NCBI RefSeq assembly: GCF_900101505.1
Contig: NZ_FMZI01000002.1
Coordinates: forward strand, 310,001-374,000
DNA from: Antarctobacter albus
Lineage (GTDB): Bacteria > Pseudomonadota > Alphaproteobacteria > Rhodobacterales > Rhodobacteraceae
Direction of reading: 5' to 3'
DNA: 64,000 nt
A program made the position numbers and the translations under genes. The notes below the pieces were generated by a model. It was not told the DNA's origin, did no database searches, and was given only the letters and a program-made list of their open reading frames with translations. Each line of letters starts with the position of its first letter. Position 1 is the stretch's first letter. Below, one piece after another: positions 48,268 to 56,705 of the stretch.

Positions 48268-49256
48268 AATTCGGCGCCGTTCCGCTGGACGAGGCCGAGG
48301 GCGCCGTGCTGGCGCATAGCGTCGCCCTGGACAAGGGGCGCCTGCGCAAGGGGCGGGTGCTGACGCCCGAGGATCTGGACAAGTTGCGCGGTGCGGGCCT
48401 GGACGAGGTCATCGCGGCGCGGCTGGAACCCGGCGACATCGGTGAGGACGCCGCCGCTGCGCGCCTGGCGCAGGCGCTGGTCCCCGATCCCGACCGCGCG
48501 GGGCTGAAAATCGGCAAGGCCGCCACAGGCCGGGTCAACCTGCACGCCGACGCCCCCGGCGTCGTCGAGGTGCTGGCGGGCCGCATCCACGCGCTGAACG
48601 CCCTGCATCCGATGATCACCGTGGCGACGGTGCCGGAATGGCAACGCGTTGCCGCCGGCGGGATGGTGGCGACGGTCAAGATCATCTCCTACGCGGTGCC
48701 CGAGGCGGCGCTTGAGGCGGCGTGCCTGGCGGGGCAGGCAGGGCTGCGCCTGCGGCCCGTGGTCTGTCGGACCGCGCAGCTGATCCAGACCACGGTCGAC
48801 GGGTCGGAAACCGGCGACAAGGGGCAGAAGGTCACGCAGGATCGGCTGGATCGGCTGGGGGTTCAAATCGGCCCGCAACAGGTGGTGCCGCACCGCGTCG
48901 GTCCGCTGGCAGATGCGGTCGCGGCCACCGATGCGGATGCGGTTCTGATCCTGACGGGCTCTGCCACTTCTGATCTGCACGACGTCGCGCCAGAGGCGGT
49001 GCGACGGGCCGGCGGCTCTGTCACGCATTTCGGGATGCCGGTCGACCCCGGAAACCTGCTGTTCTACGGCGAACAGGCCGGCCGCCCGGTGATCGGCCTG
49101 CCGGGGTGCGCCCGTGCTCCGGCGCTGAACGGCGCCGACTGGGTGCTTGAACGATTGCTGTGCGGCGTTCCCGTCACCCCGCAGGACATCGCGGGCATGG
49201 GCGTCGGTGGCCTGCTGAAGGAAATTCCGGCACGCGGTCGTCTGCGCGAGGCCTGA
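48264..49256 (+). CDS. molybdopterin-binding protein (MoeA-related)
   Basis: A 330-residue cytoplasmic protein. The N-terminus (MKFGAVPLDEAEGAVLAHSVALDKGRLRKGRVLT) and the central VLILTGSATSDLHDVAPEAVRRAGGSVTHFGMPVDPGNLLFYGE are typical for stand-alone MoCF/MoeA-like proteins that accompany XdhC and MobA-like cytidylyltransferases in alphaproteobacteria. The cytidylyltransferase domain seen fused in some relatives is absent. It probably helps prepare the molybdenum cofactor for a hydroxylase. Coupled to xdhC by ATGA overlap. Confidence 0.8.
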
Positions 49257-49259
49257 GGA

Positions 49260-49856
49260 TCAGCGCGGCGCATCCCCGATCAGGTCGATCAACGCCGAAC
49301 GGCCCTTGTGGCCCGCGCCCTCGTCCAGGTCCTGTTCGTATTCCGCCAGCCGCAACAGGGTCAGGTCCGGGAAGGCCGCGCGCAGCATCTCTGCGGTATA
49401 CATGTTGTCGGGGTTTCCCGGTCCCCCGGTGCCATAGTCCACCTGCTTCGGCGTGTAGCCATGCAGCATCAGCCGCCCACCCGGAGCCAGCGCACGGCGC
49501 AGCCCGGCAAAGACCGGGGCGCGTTCCTCGGGCGACAGGAACTGGAAGAAGACCGCCACAACCAGGTCATAGGTCCGGCTCCAGTCCCAGTCCTCGATCG
49601 TCGAGACATTGAAGTCCGGGGCCACGCCTGCCTTCTTCGCCAGCTTCTCGGCCTTGGCGATGGCATTGGGCGACAGGTCGAAGGCCGTGACATCGCAGCC
49701 CTGCTGCGCCAGCCAGACCGAATTGCGGCCTTCGCCATCGGCGATGCACAGCGTACGGGCGCCCGGTGGAATCAGCCCGGCATGTGCGGTCAGAAAGCCC
49801 GAGGGCGCGGTGCCAAAGACATACTCCTCGGTTGCGAAACGATTGTCCCAGCTCAT
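49260..49856 (-). CDS. class I SAM-dependent methyltransferase
   Basis: A 198-residue cytoplasmic methyltransferase. ATG 49856 follows AAGGAG at seven bases. SAM-binding motif I is TLCIADGEGRNSVWLAQQG (GxGRN) followed by VTAFDLSPNAI (acidic loop). The RN-x-W-A pattern with an N-terminal WDNRFATEEYVFGTAPS is like the TehB/tellurite-resistance and thiopurine-type group. Substrate unknown. Convergent with the moeA-like gene, only four bases apart; the infC terminator lies upstream. Confidence 0.82.
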   Translation of the reverse strand: MSWDNRFATEEYVFGTAPSGFLTAHAGLIPPGARTLCIADGEGRNSVWLAQQGCDVTAFDLSPNAIAKAEKLAKKAGVAPDFNVSTIEDWDWSRTYDLVVAVFFQFLSPEERAPVFAGLRRALAPGGRLMLHGYTPKQVDYGTGGPGNPDNMYTAEMLRAAFPDLTLLRLAEYEQDLDEGAGHKGRSALIDLIGDAPR

Positions 49857-49880
49857 GCGCGTTCTCCTTGGGCAGATACG

Positions 49881-49904
49881 AAAAGCCCGCCTTGGCGGCG
49901 GGCT
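49881..49904 (-). terminator. terminator of infC
   Basis: Arms 49884-49891 (AGCCCGCC) and 49897-49904 (GGCGGGCT) with loop TTGGC; on the minus strand the hairpin is followed by a short T run (49883-49881). About 45 bp after the infC stop. Confidence 0.75.
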
Positions 49905-49949
49905 CATGTGCGGATAATGCGCCTTTTCAGGCGATCATGTGCCGGACCC

Positions 49950-50495
<546 letters not shown>

Positions 50496-50686
50496 CGGAA
50501 TGCTCCATTTGCGGTTTTCATCAGGGTGGCAAGGTAAACTTGGGCGCATAGGCTTTCAAGCGGCAATTCCATGCCTGTGCGCCACTTGCAAACGGATTCC
50601 CCTTGAAGCTGGCCGGGGGGCAGCGCACACCGCTCCCTAGGAACCCTGCGCACCGGTGCGCGGGGCGGAACGTGATGGAGGTTCCC

Positions 50687-51724
50687 ATGAGAAACCTGAT
50701 CTTCGTCCTGGTCGCGGTTGCAGCGGGCGTGGGTGGTTACCTGTGGTACGCAGACCAGCAGGCCAAGGAAGAAGCGGCACGCGCTGCGGCCGAGGCGGCC
50801 CGGGCGGCCGAACTGGCGGCTGCGGAAGCGGCTGAAAAGGCCGAAGAGGCGGCCAAGGACGCGGCAGAGGATGCCGTGGACGTGGCCAAGGACGCGGCGG
50901 ACGCAACCGTCGACACCGCCAAGGACGTGGCCGATACCGCCAAGGACGCGGCGGATGCCACGCTGGACGCGGCCAAGGACGCCGCCGACAAGACCGTGGA
51001 TGCCGCCGAAACCGCGCTGGCGGATGCCGCCAAGGACGTTGCAGAGGGCAAGGCCAAGCTGGGCGATGCCCTGGCCGGTGCTGCGGACAAGACGCTGGAT
51101 GCTGCCAAGGACGCGGCGGATGCGACCGTTGACGTGGCCAAGGATGCGGCTGACGTGACCGTGGACGCCGCCAAGGATGCCGCCGACGCGACGATGGACG
51201 TGGCCAAGGACGCCGGTGACGCGGTCGACACGGCCCTGGCGGACGCGGATGCGCCCGAGGCCGTCGATCCCGCGCCCGCTGCAGAGCCTGCCGAAACCGC
51301 CGATCCGGCCGCAGATCCTGCCGCCGAACCCGTCGAGACGGCTGACCCGGCTTCGGAACCGGTGCTGGAGCCGTCGGCAACAGCCGATCCGGTGGTCGAA
51401 CCCGTCGATACAGCCGAGCCGGCCGCAGAACCTGCAGCGGATCCGGCCGCAGAGCCCGTCGAGTCGGCGGAACCCGCCGATGCCGCGCCCGCGGCCGATC
51501 CGGCCGCAGAGCCTGTCGAAACCGCCGATGCGCCGTCGATCCAGGAACTGCTGACCGTCGATGGTTTCGACTATGACAAGGTGGTCGACTACATCGACAA
51601 CTCCGAGCTGGGCGAGCTGAAGAAGGTCAGCGCCAAGGCCGCGGTAGAGGCTGTCCGGGATAACCCCGAGATCACCCAAACCGCGCTGGACCAGATCAAG
51701 GTTCTGCTGGGTCTCGAAGAGTAA
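50687..51724 (+). CDS. membrane-anchored LEA-like repeat protein
   Basis: A 345-residue protein; GGAGG five bases before ATG 50687. One N-terminal membrane helix (residues 4-21), then about 130 residues of 11-mer-like repeats KDAADATVDAA, a pattern like LEA/apolipoprotein amphipathic helices. Next come about 95 residues of Pro/Ala/Glu-rich repeats (AAEPVETADPA), then a small folded C-terminus (about residues 282-345, IQELLTVDGFDYDKVVDYIDNSELGELKKV). The helix repeat could line a membrane or act as a rod; the C-terminal part resembles a short helical-bundle domain of unknown function. Repeats could vary between strains. Confidence 0.7.
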   Translation: MRNLIFVLVAVAAGVGGYLWYADQQAKEEAARAAAEAARAAELAAAEAAEKAEEAAKDAAEDAVDVAKDAADATVDTAKDVADTAKDAADATLDAAKDAADKTVDAAETALADAAKDVAEGKAKLGDALAGAADKTLDAAKDAADATVDVAKDAADVTVDAAKDAADATMDVAKDAGDAVDTALADADAPEAVDPAPAAEPAETADPAADPAAEPVETADPASEPVLEPSATADPVVEPVDTAEPAAEPAADPAAEPVESAEPADAAPAADPAAEPVETADAPSIQELLTVDGFDYDKVVDYIDNSELGELKKVSAKAAVEAVRDNPEITQTALDQIKVLLGLEE

Positions 51725-51747
51725 GGTCCGTATCCCCCGAAACGCAG

Positions 51748-51775
51748 AAGGGCCGCCCGATAGAGCGGCCCTTTT
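51748..51775 (+). terminator. terminator, copy 1 of a repeated hairpin
   Basis: AAGGGCCGC (51748-51756) pairs with GCGGCCCTT (51765-51773), then TT. The block from AACGCAG through CCCGAT (51741-51761) is repeated at 54477-54497 on the other side of the decarboxylase gene. Confidence 0.75.
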
Positions 51776-51950
51776 GGTTTGGTGCGCCATCCTGGGCATC
51801 GGCATTCGATGTCGCGTAAATGCGCCGCGAAAGCGGCCCTTCGGCTGGTGGATCTTGGATGGCCGTTCCGCGTGGTCTATCGTGGCCCGGACGTCGTTGC
51901 CGAGGCTTCGAGAACAATCGGGCGTCCAGGATCGCATCAAGGATAGACAG

Positions 51951-54236
51951 ATGAAGTTTCGCTTTCCCATCGTCATCATCGACGAGGATTTCCGGTCCGA
52001 AAACACTTCGGGCTTTGGAATTCGTGCTCTTGCCGAGGCGCTCGAGAACGAGGGGTTCGAGGTTCTGGGCGCCACGAGTTACGGCGACCTGTCACAGTTC
52101 GCACAACAGCAGAGCCGGGCGTCGGCTTTCGTCCTGTCGATCGACGACGAAGAATTCAGCCCCGGCCCAGACCTCGACCCGGCCGTTCTGAACCTGCGAA
52201 ACTTCATCGAGGAGGTCCGCGCAAAGAACGAAGACGTGCCGATCTATATCTACGGTGAGACGAAGACATCACGGCACTTGCCGAATGACGTCCTGCGCGA
52301 ACTGCACGGCTTCATCCACGCCTTTGAGGATACGCCCGAATTCGTCGCCCGTCACATCATCCGGGAAGCGAAAAACTATCTCGAATATATCCAGCCCCCC
52401 TTCTTCAAGGCACTTCTCGATTACGCCGAAGACGGGTCGTACTCATGGCATTGCCCGGGGCATTCCGGCGGGGTCGCCTTCCTGAAATCGCCCGTGGGGC
52501 AGATGTACCACCAGTTCTACGGTGAAAACATGCTGCGCGCCGACGTCTGCAACTCGGTCGAGGAGCTGGGGCAACTGCTGGACCACAACGGCGCCATCGG
52601 GGCGTCGGAAAGGAATGCGGCGCGGATCTTCAACGCCGACCATTGCTTTTTCGTGACCAACGGCACCTCGACTTCGAACAAGATGGTCTGGCACCACAGC
52701 GTCGCCCGGGACGACGTCGTGCTGGTGGACCGCAATTGCCACAAGTCGGTCCTGCACGCGATCATCATGACCGGAGCGATCCCGATCTTCCTCAAGCCGA
52801 CGCGCAACCATTGGGGCATCATCGGACCCATTCAGAGATCCGAGTTCGAGCCGGAGGCGATCCGGGCAAAGATCCGGGCAAACCCGCTGCTGGAGGGGCT
52901 CGATGCCGATACGGTCAAGCCCCGCATCCTGACGCTGACGCAATCGACCTATGACGGTGTTCTCTACAATACCGAAGTGGTGAAGGACCTGCTCGACGGG
53001 TATGTGGAAACGCTTCACTTCGACGAGGCCTGGTTGCCCCATGCCGCGTTCCACCCGTTCTATGGCACCTACCACGCGATGGGCCGCCAGAGGCCGCGCA
53101 CGAAGCATTCCGTGACCTACGCCACCCAGTCGGTTCACAAGCTTCTGGCCGGCATCAGCCAGGCCAGCCATATCCTCGTGCAGGATTCCGAGGAAACGAA
53201 GCTCGACCGCCACCTTTTCAACGAATCCTACCTCATGCACACGTCGACTAGTCCTCAATATTCGATCATCGCGAGCTGCGATGTCGCGGCGGCCATGATG
53301 GAGCCGCCGGGTGGAACGGCGCTGGTCGAAGAAAGCCTGCTGGAGGCGCTCGATTTCCGGCGTGCAATGCGCAAGGTCGACGCAGAATATGGCAATGACT
53401 GGTGGTTCCAGGTCTGGGGGCCGGACGAACTGGCAGAGGACGGGATCGGCCGGGCAAAGGATTGGGAGCTGAAGAAGACCGACAGCGATGCGGTCGAAAG
53501 CTCGGGCGAAGACGCCTGGCACGGCTTTGGCGACATGGCCCGCAACTTCAACATGCTGGACCCGATCAAGGCGACGATCATAACGCCCGGGCTCAACATC
53601 GATGGTCGGTTCGAGGACACAGGCATCCCGGCCTCGATTGTCTCGAAGTACCTTGCCGAACATGGGGTCGTGGTCGAAAAGACCGGTCTTTACAGCTTCT
53701 TCATCATGTTCACCATCGGCATCACGAAGGGCAGGTGGAACACGCTTCTCGCCGCGCTTCAGCAATGCAAGGACGACTATGACCGGAACCAGCCGCTCTG
53801 GCGTGTCATGCCGGAGTTCTGTGCCAAGCAGTCGCGGTACGAACACATGGGGCTCAAGGACCTGTCCCAGCATGTGCACGAACTCTATGCGAAATATGAC
53901 GTGGCCCGGCTGACAACCCAGATCTATACCAGCGATCATCATCCGGCCATGTCACCATCAGAAGCCTTTTCCCACATTGCGCGCAGGAAGACCGAGCGGG
54001 TCGGGATCGACGAGCTCGAAGGTCGTGTGACCACGAGCCTCGTCACCCCATATCCGCCCGGTATCCCGCTTCTCGTTCCCGGCGAGATCTTCAGCACGGA
54101 GATCGTGGACTATCTCCGCTTCAATCGTGAGTTTTCACGCGAGTGCCCTGGCTTCGAGACTGACATCCACGGCCTCTTGCAGGAAACGGACAAGAACGGC
54201 GAGGTCAGGTACTTCGCCGACTGCGTCGCAGAGTGA
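51951..54236 (+). CDS. Orn/Lys/Arg decarboxylase (PLP, class I, large type)
   Basis: A 761-residue PLP enzyme removing carboxylate from a basic amino acid to give agmatine, cadaverine or putrescine. N-terminal receiver-like wing domain (to about residue 130, IIDEDFRSENTSGFGIRALAEAL), PLP domain with GTSTSNKMVWHH, DRNCHKSVLHA, HFDEAWLPHAAFHPFYG and the Schiff-base lysine in ATQSVHKLLAG, then a C-terminal domain. ATG 51951 follows AAGGA. Substrate cannot be fixed from sequence; acid-resistance or polyamine supply are possible roles. Flanked by near-identical terminators, and no antiporter gene lies next to it. Confidence 0.88.
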   Translation: MKFRFPIVIIDEDFRSENTSGFGIRALAEALENEGFEVLGATSYGDLSQFAQQQSRASAFVLSIDDEEFSPGPDLDPAVLNLRNFIEEVRAKNEDVPIYIYGETKTSRHLPNDVLRELHGFIHAFEDTPEFVARHIIREAKNYLEYIQPPFFKALLDYAEDGSYSWHCPGHSGGVAFLKSPVGQMYHQFYGENMLRADVCNSVEELGQLLDHNGAIGASERNAARIFNADHCFFVTNGTSTSNKMVWHHSVARDDVVLVDRNCHKSVLHAIIMTGAIPIFLKPTRNHWGIIGPIQRSEFEPEAIRAKIRANPLLEGLDADTVKPRILTLTQSTYDGVLYNTEVVKDLLDGYVETLHFDEAWLPHAAFHPFYGTYHAMGRQRPRTKHSVTYATQSVHKLLAGISQASHILVQDSEETKLDRHLFNESYLMHTSTSPQYSIIASCDVAAAMMEPPGGTALVEESLLEALDFRRAMRKVDAEYGNDWWFQVWGPDELAEDGIGRAKDWELKKTDSDAVESSGEDAWHGFGDMARNFNMLDPIKATIITPGLNIDGRFEDTGIPASIVSKYLAEHGVVVEKTGLYSFFIMFTIGITKGRWNTLLAALQQCKDDYDRNQPLWRVMPEFCAKQSRYEHMGLKDLSQHVHELYAKYDVARLTTQIYTSDHHPAMSPSEAFSHIARRKTERVGIDELEGRVTTSLVTPYPPGIPLLVPGEIFSTEIVDYLRFNREFSRECPGFETDIHGLLQETDKNGEVRYFADCVAE

Positions 54237-54483
54237 ACAGAAAATCGGTGCGCCGGGGGGCGTTCTTGTGCGACAGGCGGCGGCTTGCGGCAATCTCGTC
54301 GTGCTGTTCCTGCGTGTCGCAGGCCCCCTCTGCAGTCATGGAGCCGTTTCGGACCGGGGGGAATTGATCAACTATCCCGCCACCGATGCCGCTGCCGGGC
54401 GCGCTGTCGTCTCAATGAGACCTTCAAGGCACCCGTTCGTCGTCTTGTGCCTCTGTATCGCACAACAGTCCACCGCAACGCAG

Positions 54484-54510
54484 AAGGGCCGCCCGATGGG
54501 GCGGCCCTTT
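54484..54510. terminator. bidirectional terminator, copy 2 of repeated hairpin
   Basis: AAGGGCCGCCC (54484-54494) pairs perfectly with GGGCGGCCCTT (54499-54509), loop GATG. It lies between convergent decarboxylase and ferredoxin-NADP reductase genes. The left half is identical to 51741-51761. The preceding 54237-54480 gap holds no gene I can support. Confidence 0.75.
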
Positions 54511-54532
54511 CGCGTTCCAGTGCGGCGCTTTC

Positions 54533-55399
54533 TCAGTCGAGAAAGGCCTTTTCGACAACGTAGTGCTTGGGGTCGGAGTTCGCCCCTTCTTCCAGCCCGT
54601 ATTCCTCGAGCATTTCCTTCAGTTCGAGGTTGAAGGCCAGGTTGCCGCAGATCATCGCCCGGTCGGTCTCGGGGGTCAGCGGCGCCACGCCCAGGTCCTC
54701 GAACGCCTCGCCCGAGCGCATCAGGTCGGTGATGCGGCCCATCTTGGCGCTCTCTTCGCGGGTGGTGGTCGGGTAGTACTTGATCTTCTTCCAGAAGCCT
54801 TCGCCGATCACCTCGGCCAGGAGTTCGTCGGTCTTGAGGCTCTCGATGATCTCGCGGCCATAGGTCAGCTCGCCGGCCTCGCGGCAGGTGTGGGTGATGA
54901 TGACCTCGTCGTAATCCTCGTAGGTCTGCGGTTCGCGCAGCAGCGACGAGAAGGGCGCAAAGCCGGTGCCGGTGGCAAAGAACCACAGCCGCTTGCCCGG
55001 CAAGAGCGCGTCATGGACCAGCGTGCCCACGGGCTTGGGGCGCAGGATGATCTGATCGCCCGGCTTGATGTGCTGCAGCTTCGAGGTCAGCGGGCCGTCC
55101 TGCACCTTGATCGAGTAGAACTCCAGTTCCTCGTCCCAGGAGGGGGAGGCGATGGAATAGGCGCGAAGCAGCGGTTTCTGCTTGCCGGTCTTGGGATCGG
55201 GGTCGCCCATTAGGCCGATCATGACAAACTCGCCCGAACGGAACCGCAAGCTCGCGGGGCGTGTGCAGCGGAAGGAAAACAGCCGGTCGGTGTAGTGCTT
55301 GACCTCGGTCACGGTCTGGGCGTCCGGCACGGCAAGGGTGCGGGGCGCGCGGGCGGGCTCGGTTGCGGTGGCGTCGGTCACGGGGCTCATCTCTGTCAT
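54533..55399 (-). CDS. fpr: ferredoxin--NADP+ reductase
   Basis: A 288-residue flavoprotein transferring electrons between NADPH and ferredoxin/flavodoxin. FAD motif RAYSIAS (RxYS), phosphate loop, NADP motif FATGTGFAPFSSLLREP, and C-terminal MICGNLAFNLELKEMLEEYG with a final aromatic-containing tail. The bacterial subclass usually has about 260 residues; the extra N-terminal 25 are Pro/Thr/Ala-rich. ATG 55399 or 55390 are possible starts. Position just after the sulfate reduction operon fits supply of reductant for sulfite reductase, but it has its own terminator-bounded unit. Confidence 0.92.
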   Translation of the reverse strand: MTEMSPVTDATATEPARAPRTLAVPDAQTVTEVKHYTDRLFSFRCTRPASLRFRSGEFVMIGLMGDPDPKTGKQKPLLRAYSIASPSWDEELEFYSIKVQDGPLTSKLQHIKPGDQIILRPKPVGTLVHDALLPGKRLWFFATGTGFAPFSSLLREPQTYEDYDEVIITHTCREAGELTYGREIIESLKTDELLAEVIGEGFWKKIKYYPTTTREESAKMGRITDLMRSGEAFEDLGVAPLTPETDRAMICGNLAFNLELKEMLEEYGLEEGANSDPKHYVVEKAFLD

Positions 55400-55471
55400 G
55401 TCGTCCTGCCGGCTAGGTAAACCGGCACCTCATATCTAGCTTTGATCTGCATCAGGTGAAAGGCGGCGCAA

Positions 55472-55504
55472 GGGCGCGGGCCGGGATTGCCCCGGCCTGC
55501 GCCC
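55472..55504 (-). terminator. hairpin ending the cys operon
   Basis: GGGCGC-G-GGCCGG (55472-55484) pairs with CCGGCC-T-GCGCCC (55492-55504) around a short loop, 20 bp after the DUF934 stop on the minus strand. No T-tract, as often in high-GC genomes. Confidence 0.55.
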
Positions 55505-55523
55505 GATAACGTCGCGAAATGCG

Positions 55524-55913
55524 TCAGGCGGTGCCGCGCATCCGTGCCTGGTAGTCATGGGCTTGCCAGTCGGCGCGGAACACCCATTGGTCCTGCGGCT
55601 GGCGTTCGGCCAGCGCCTCGTCGATCTCGACTTCGTCGAAACCGGCGCGCCGGGCCATCGCGTATTGATCCGCGATCACATGCCCGCGCGCCCGCAGGCG
55701 GCCCTTGTATCCCCGCAGGCGCAGCAGCCGCGCCAGGGTAAAGCCGCGCCCATCCGCAAAGCTGGGAAAGTCGATCCGGATCATGCCGGTGTCGTCGTCG
55801 AATGCGAGGCTTTCCGGGTCGGTGTCGGACGGCAGGTCCTGGGCCGCCGGGCCGTCGAAGTCGCCGTTCCAGTCCTCGGCGTGAAAGCCGTCGTCGCGCA
55901 CGATGATCGTCAT
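55524..55913 (-). CDS. DUF934 protein of the sulfate reduction operon
   Basis: A 129-residue cytoplasmic protein. The C-terminal motif GRGFTLARLLRLRGYKGRLRARGHVIADQYAMARRAGFDEVEID is diagnostic of DUF934, which is regularly found after cysI/cysH in proteobacteria. No catalytic motif is known; a small accessory role for sulfite reductase or APS reductase is suspected. ATG 55913 overlaps the cysH stop (ATGA). Last gene of the operon. Confidence 0.85.
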   Translation of the reverse strand: MTIIVRDDGFHAEDWNGDFDGPAAQDLPSDTDPESLAFDDDTGMIRIDFPSFADGRGFTLARLLRLRGYKGRLRARGHVIADQYAMARRAGFDEVEIDEALAERQPQDQWVFRADWQAHDYQARMRGTA

Positions 55914-56701
55914 GCCTTTTCTCCTTGTGTCTCGCCGCCTCTGACGGCGCGGCCATCCACGAAATGGATGCCGCATTCTTCCTTGTCCTGCCCGCGCCAG
56001 CGGCCCGAGCGGGGATCCTCGCCCGGCGCGACCTTGGACGTGCAGGGTTGGCAGCCGATCGACGGATACCCCTGCGCCACCAGCGGATGCTTGGGCAGGC
56101 GGTTTTCCTCCATGTAGGCGCGCACGTCCTCGGGCGTCCAATGGGCCAGCGGGTTCAGCTTGATCCGGCCCGTGCCGTCTTCAAGCTCGAAGAACTCCAG
56201 CGCGGCACGGGTGCCGGACTGGTAGCGCTTGCGCCCGGTGATCCAGCCGTCGTAGCCGTCCAGCGCGGCGTTCAGCGGCTCTGTCTTGCGCAGGGCACAG
56301 CAGGCATCGGTGTCCGACATCCGCAGGGCGCCATAGGGATCGCGCTTGTCCAGCGTTGCCCGGTCGGTGCGGATGATCCGCAGGTTCTCCAGCCGCAGCC
56401 GTTCCGCGACCTCCTGCTGGTAGGTCAGGGTCTCCGCGAACAAGAGCCGCGTGTCGATGAACAGCACCGGCGTCTTGCGGTCCACCATCGCCACCAGGTG
56501 CAACAGGGCCACGGATTCAGCCCCGAAGGAGGACACCAGCGCCAGTTGCCCGGCGTCGGGATCGCTGAGCGCGCCTTCCAGCACCGAGGTGGCGCTGTGG
56601 TGGCGATACCGCGCGTTCAGCGCCGCGACCCGTTCGGCGCGGTCGGTCATGTCCTGCCGCGTGCCCTGCGCGGCAGGTCTGGACGGGGTGAAGGCGTTCA
56701 T
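55910..56701 (-). CDS. cysH: assimilatory adenylyl-sulfate (APS) reductase
   Basis: A 263-residue enzyme reducing activated sulfate to sulfite with thioredoxin. PP-loop LVSSFGAESVALLHL, ITGRKRYQSGTRAALEF, and the [4Fe-4S] cysteines in DACCALRK and GCQPCTSK, which mark the APS-using rather than PAPS-using type; C-terminal ECGIH has the catalytic cysteine. Start taken as ATG 56701, four bases after the cysI stop; ATG 56650 is the alternative. The substrate call (APS) rests on the extra cysteine motif. Confidence 0.92.
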   Translation of the reverse strand: MNAFTPSRPAAQGTRQDMTDRAERVAALNARYRHHSATSVLEGALSDPDAGQLALVSSFGAESVALLHLVAMVDRKTPVLFIDTRLLFAETLTYQQEVAERLRLENLRIIRTDRATLDKRDPYGALRMSDTDACCALRKTEPLNAALDGYDGWITGRKRYQSGTRAALEFFELEDGTGRIKLNPLAHWTPEDVRAYMEENRLPKHPLVAQGYPSIGCQPCTSKVAPGEDPRSGRWRGQDKEECGIHFVDGRAVRGGETQGEKA

Positions 56702-56705
56702 GCGC

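Noticed and set aside
50741-51240. Repeated DNA in the 50.7-kb gene as a possible CRISPR or tandem array
   Set aside because: The repeats are in-frame, degenerate and code for an amphipathic helix; no spacers of constant length, no cas genes.
52443-53942. 499-residue minus-strand frame opposite the decarboxylase
   Set aside because: Shadow of an unambiguous PLP enzyme gene.
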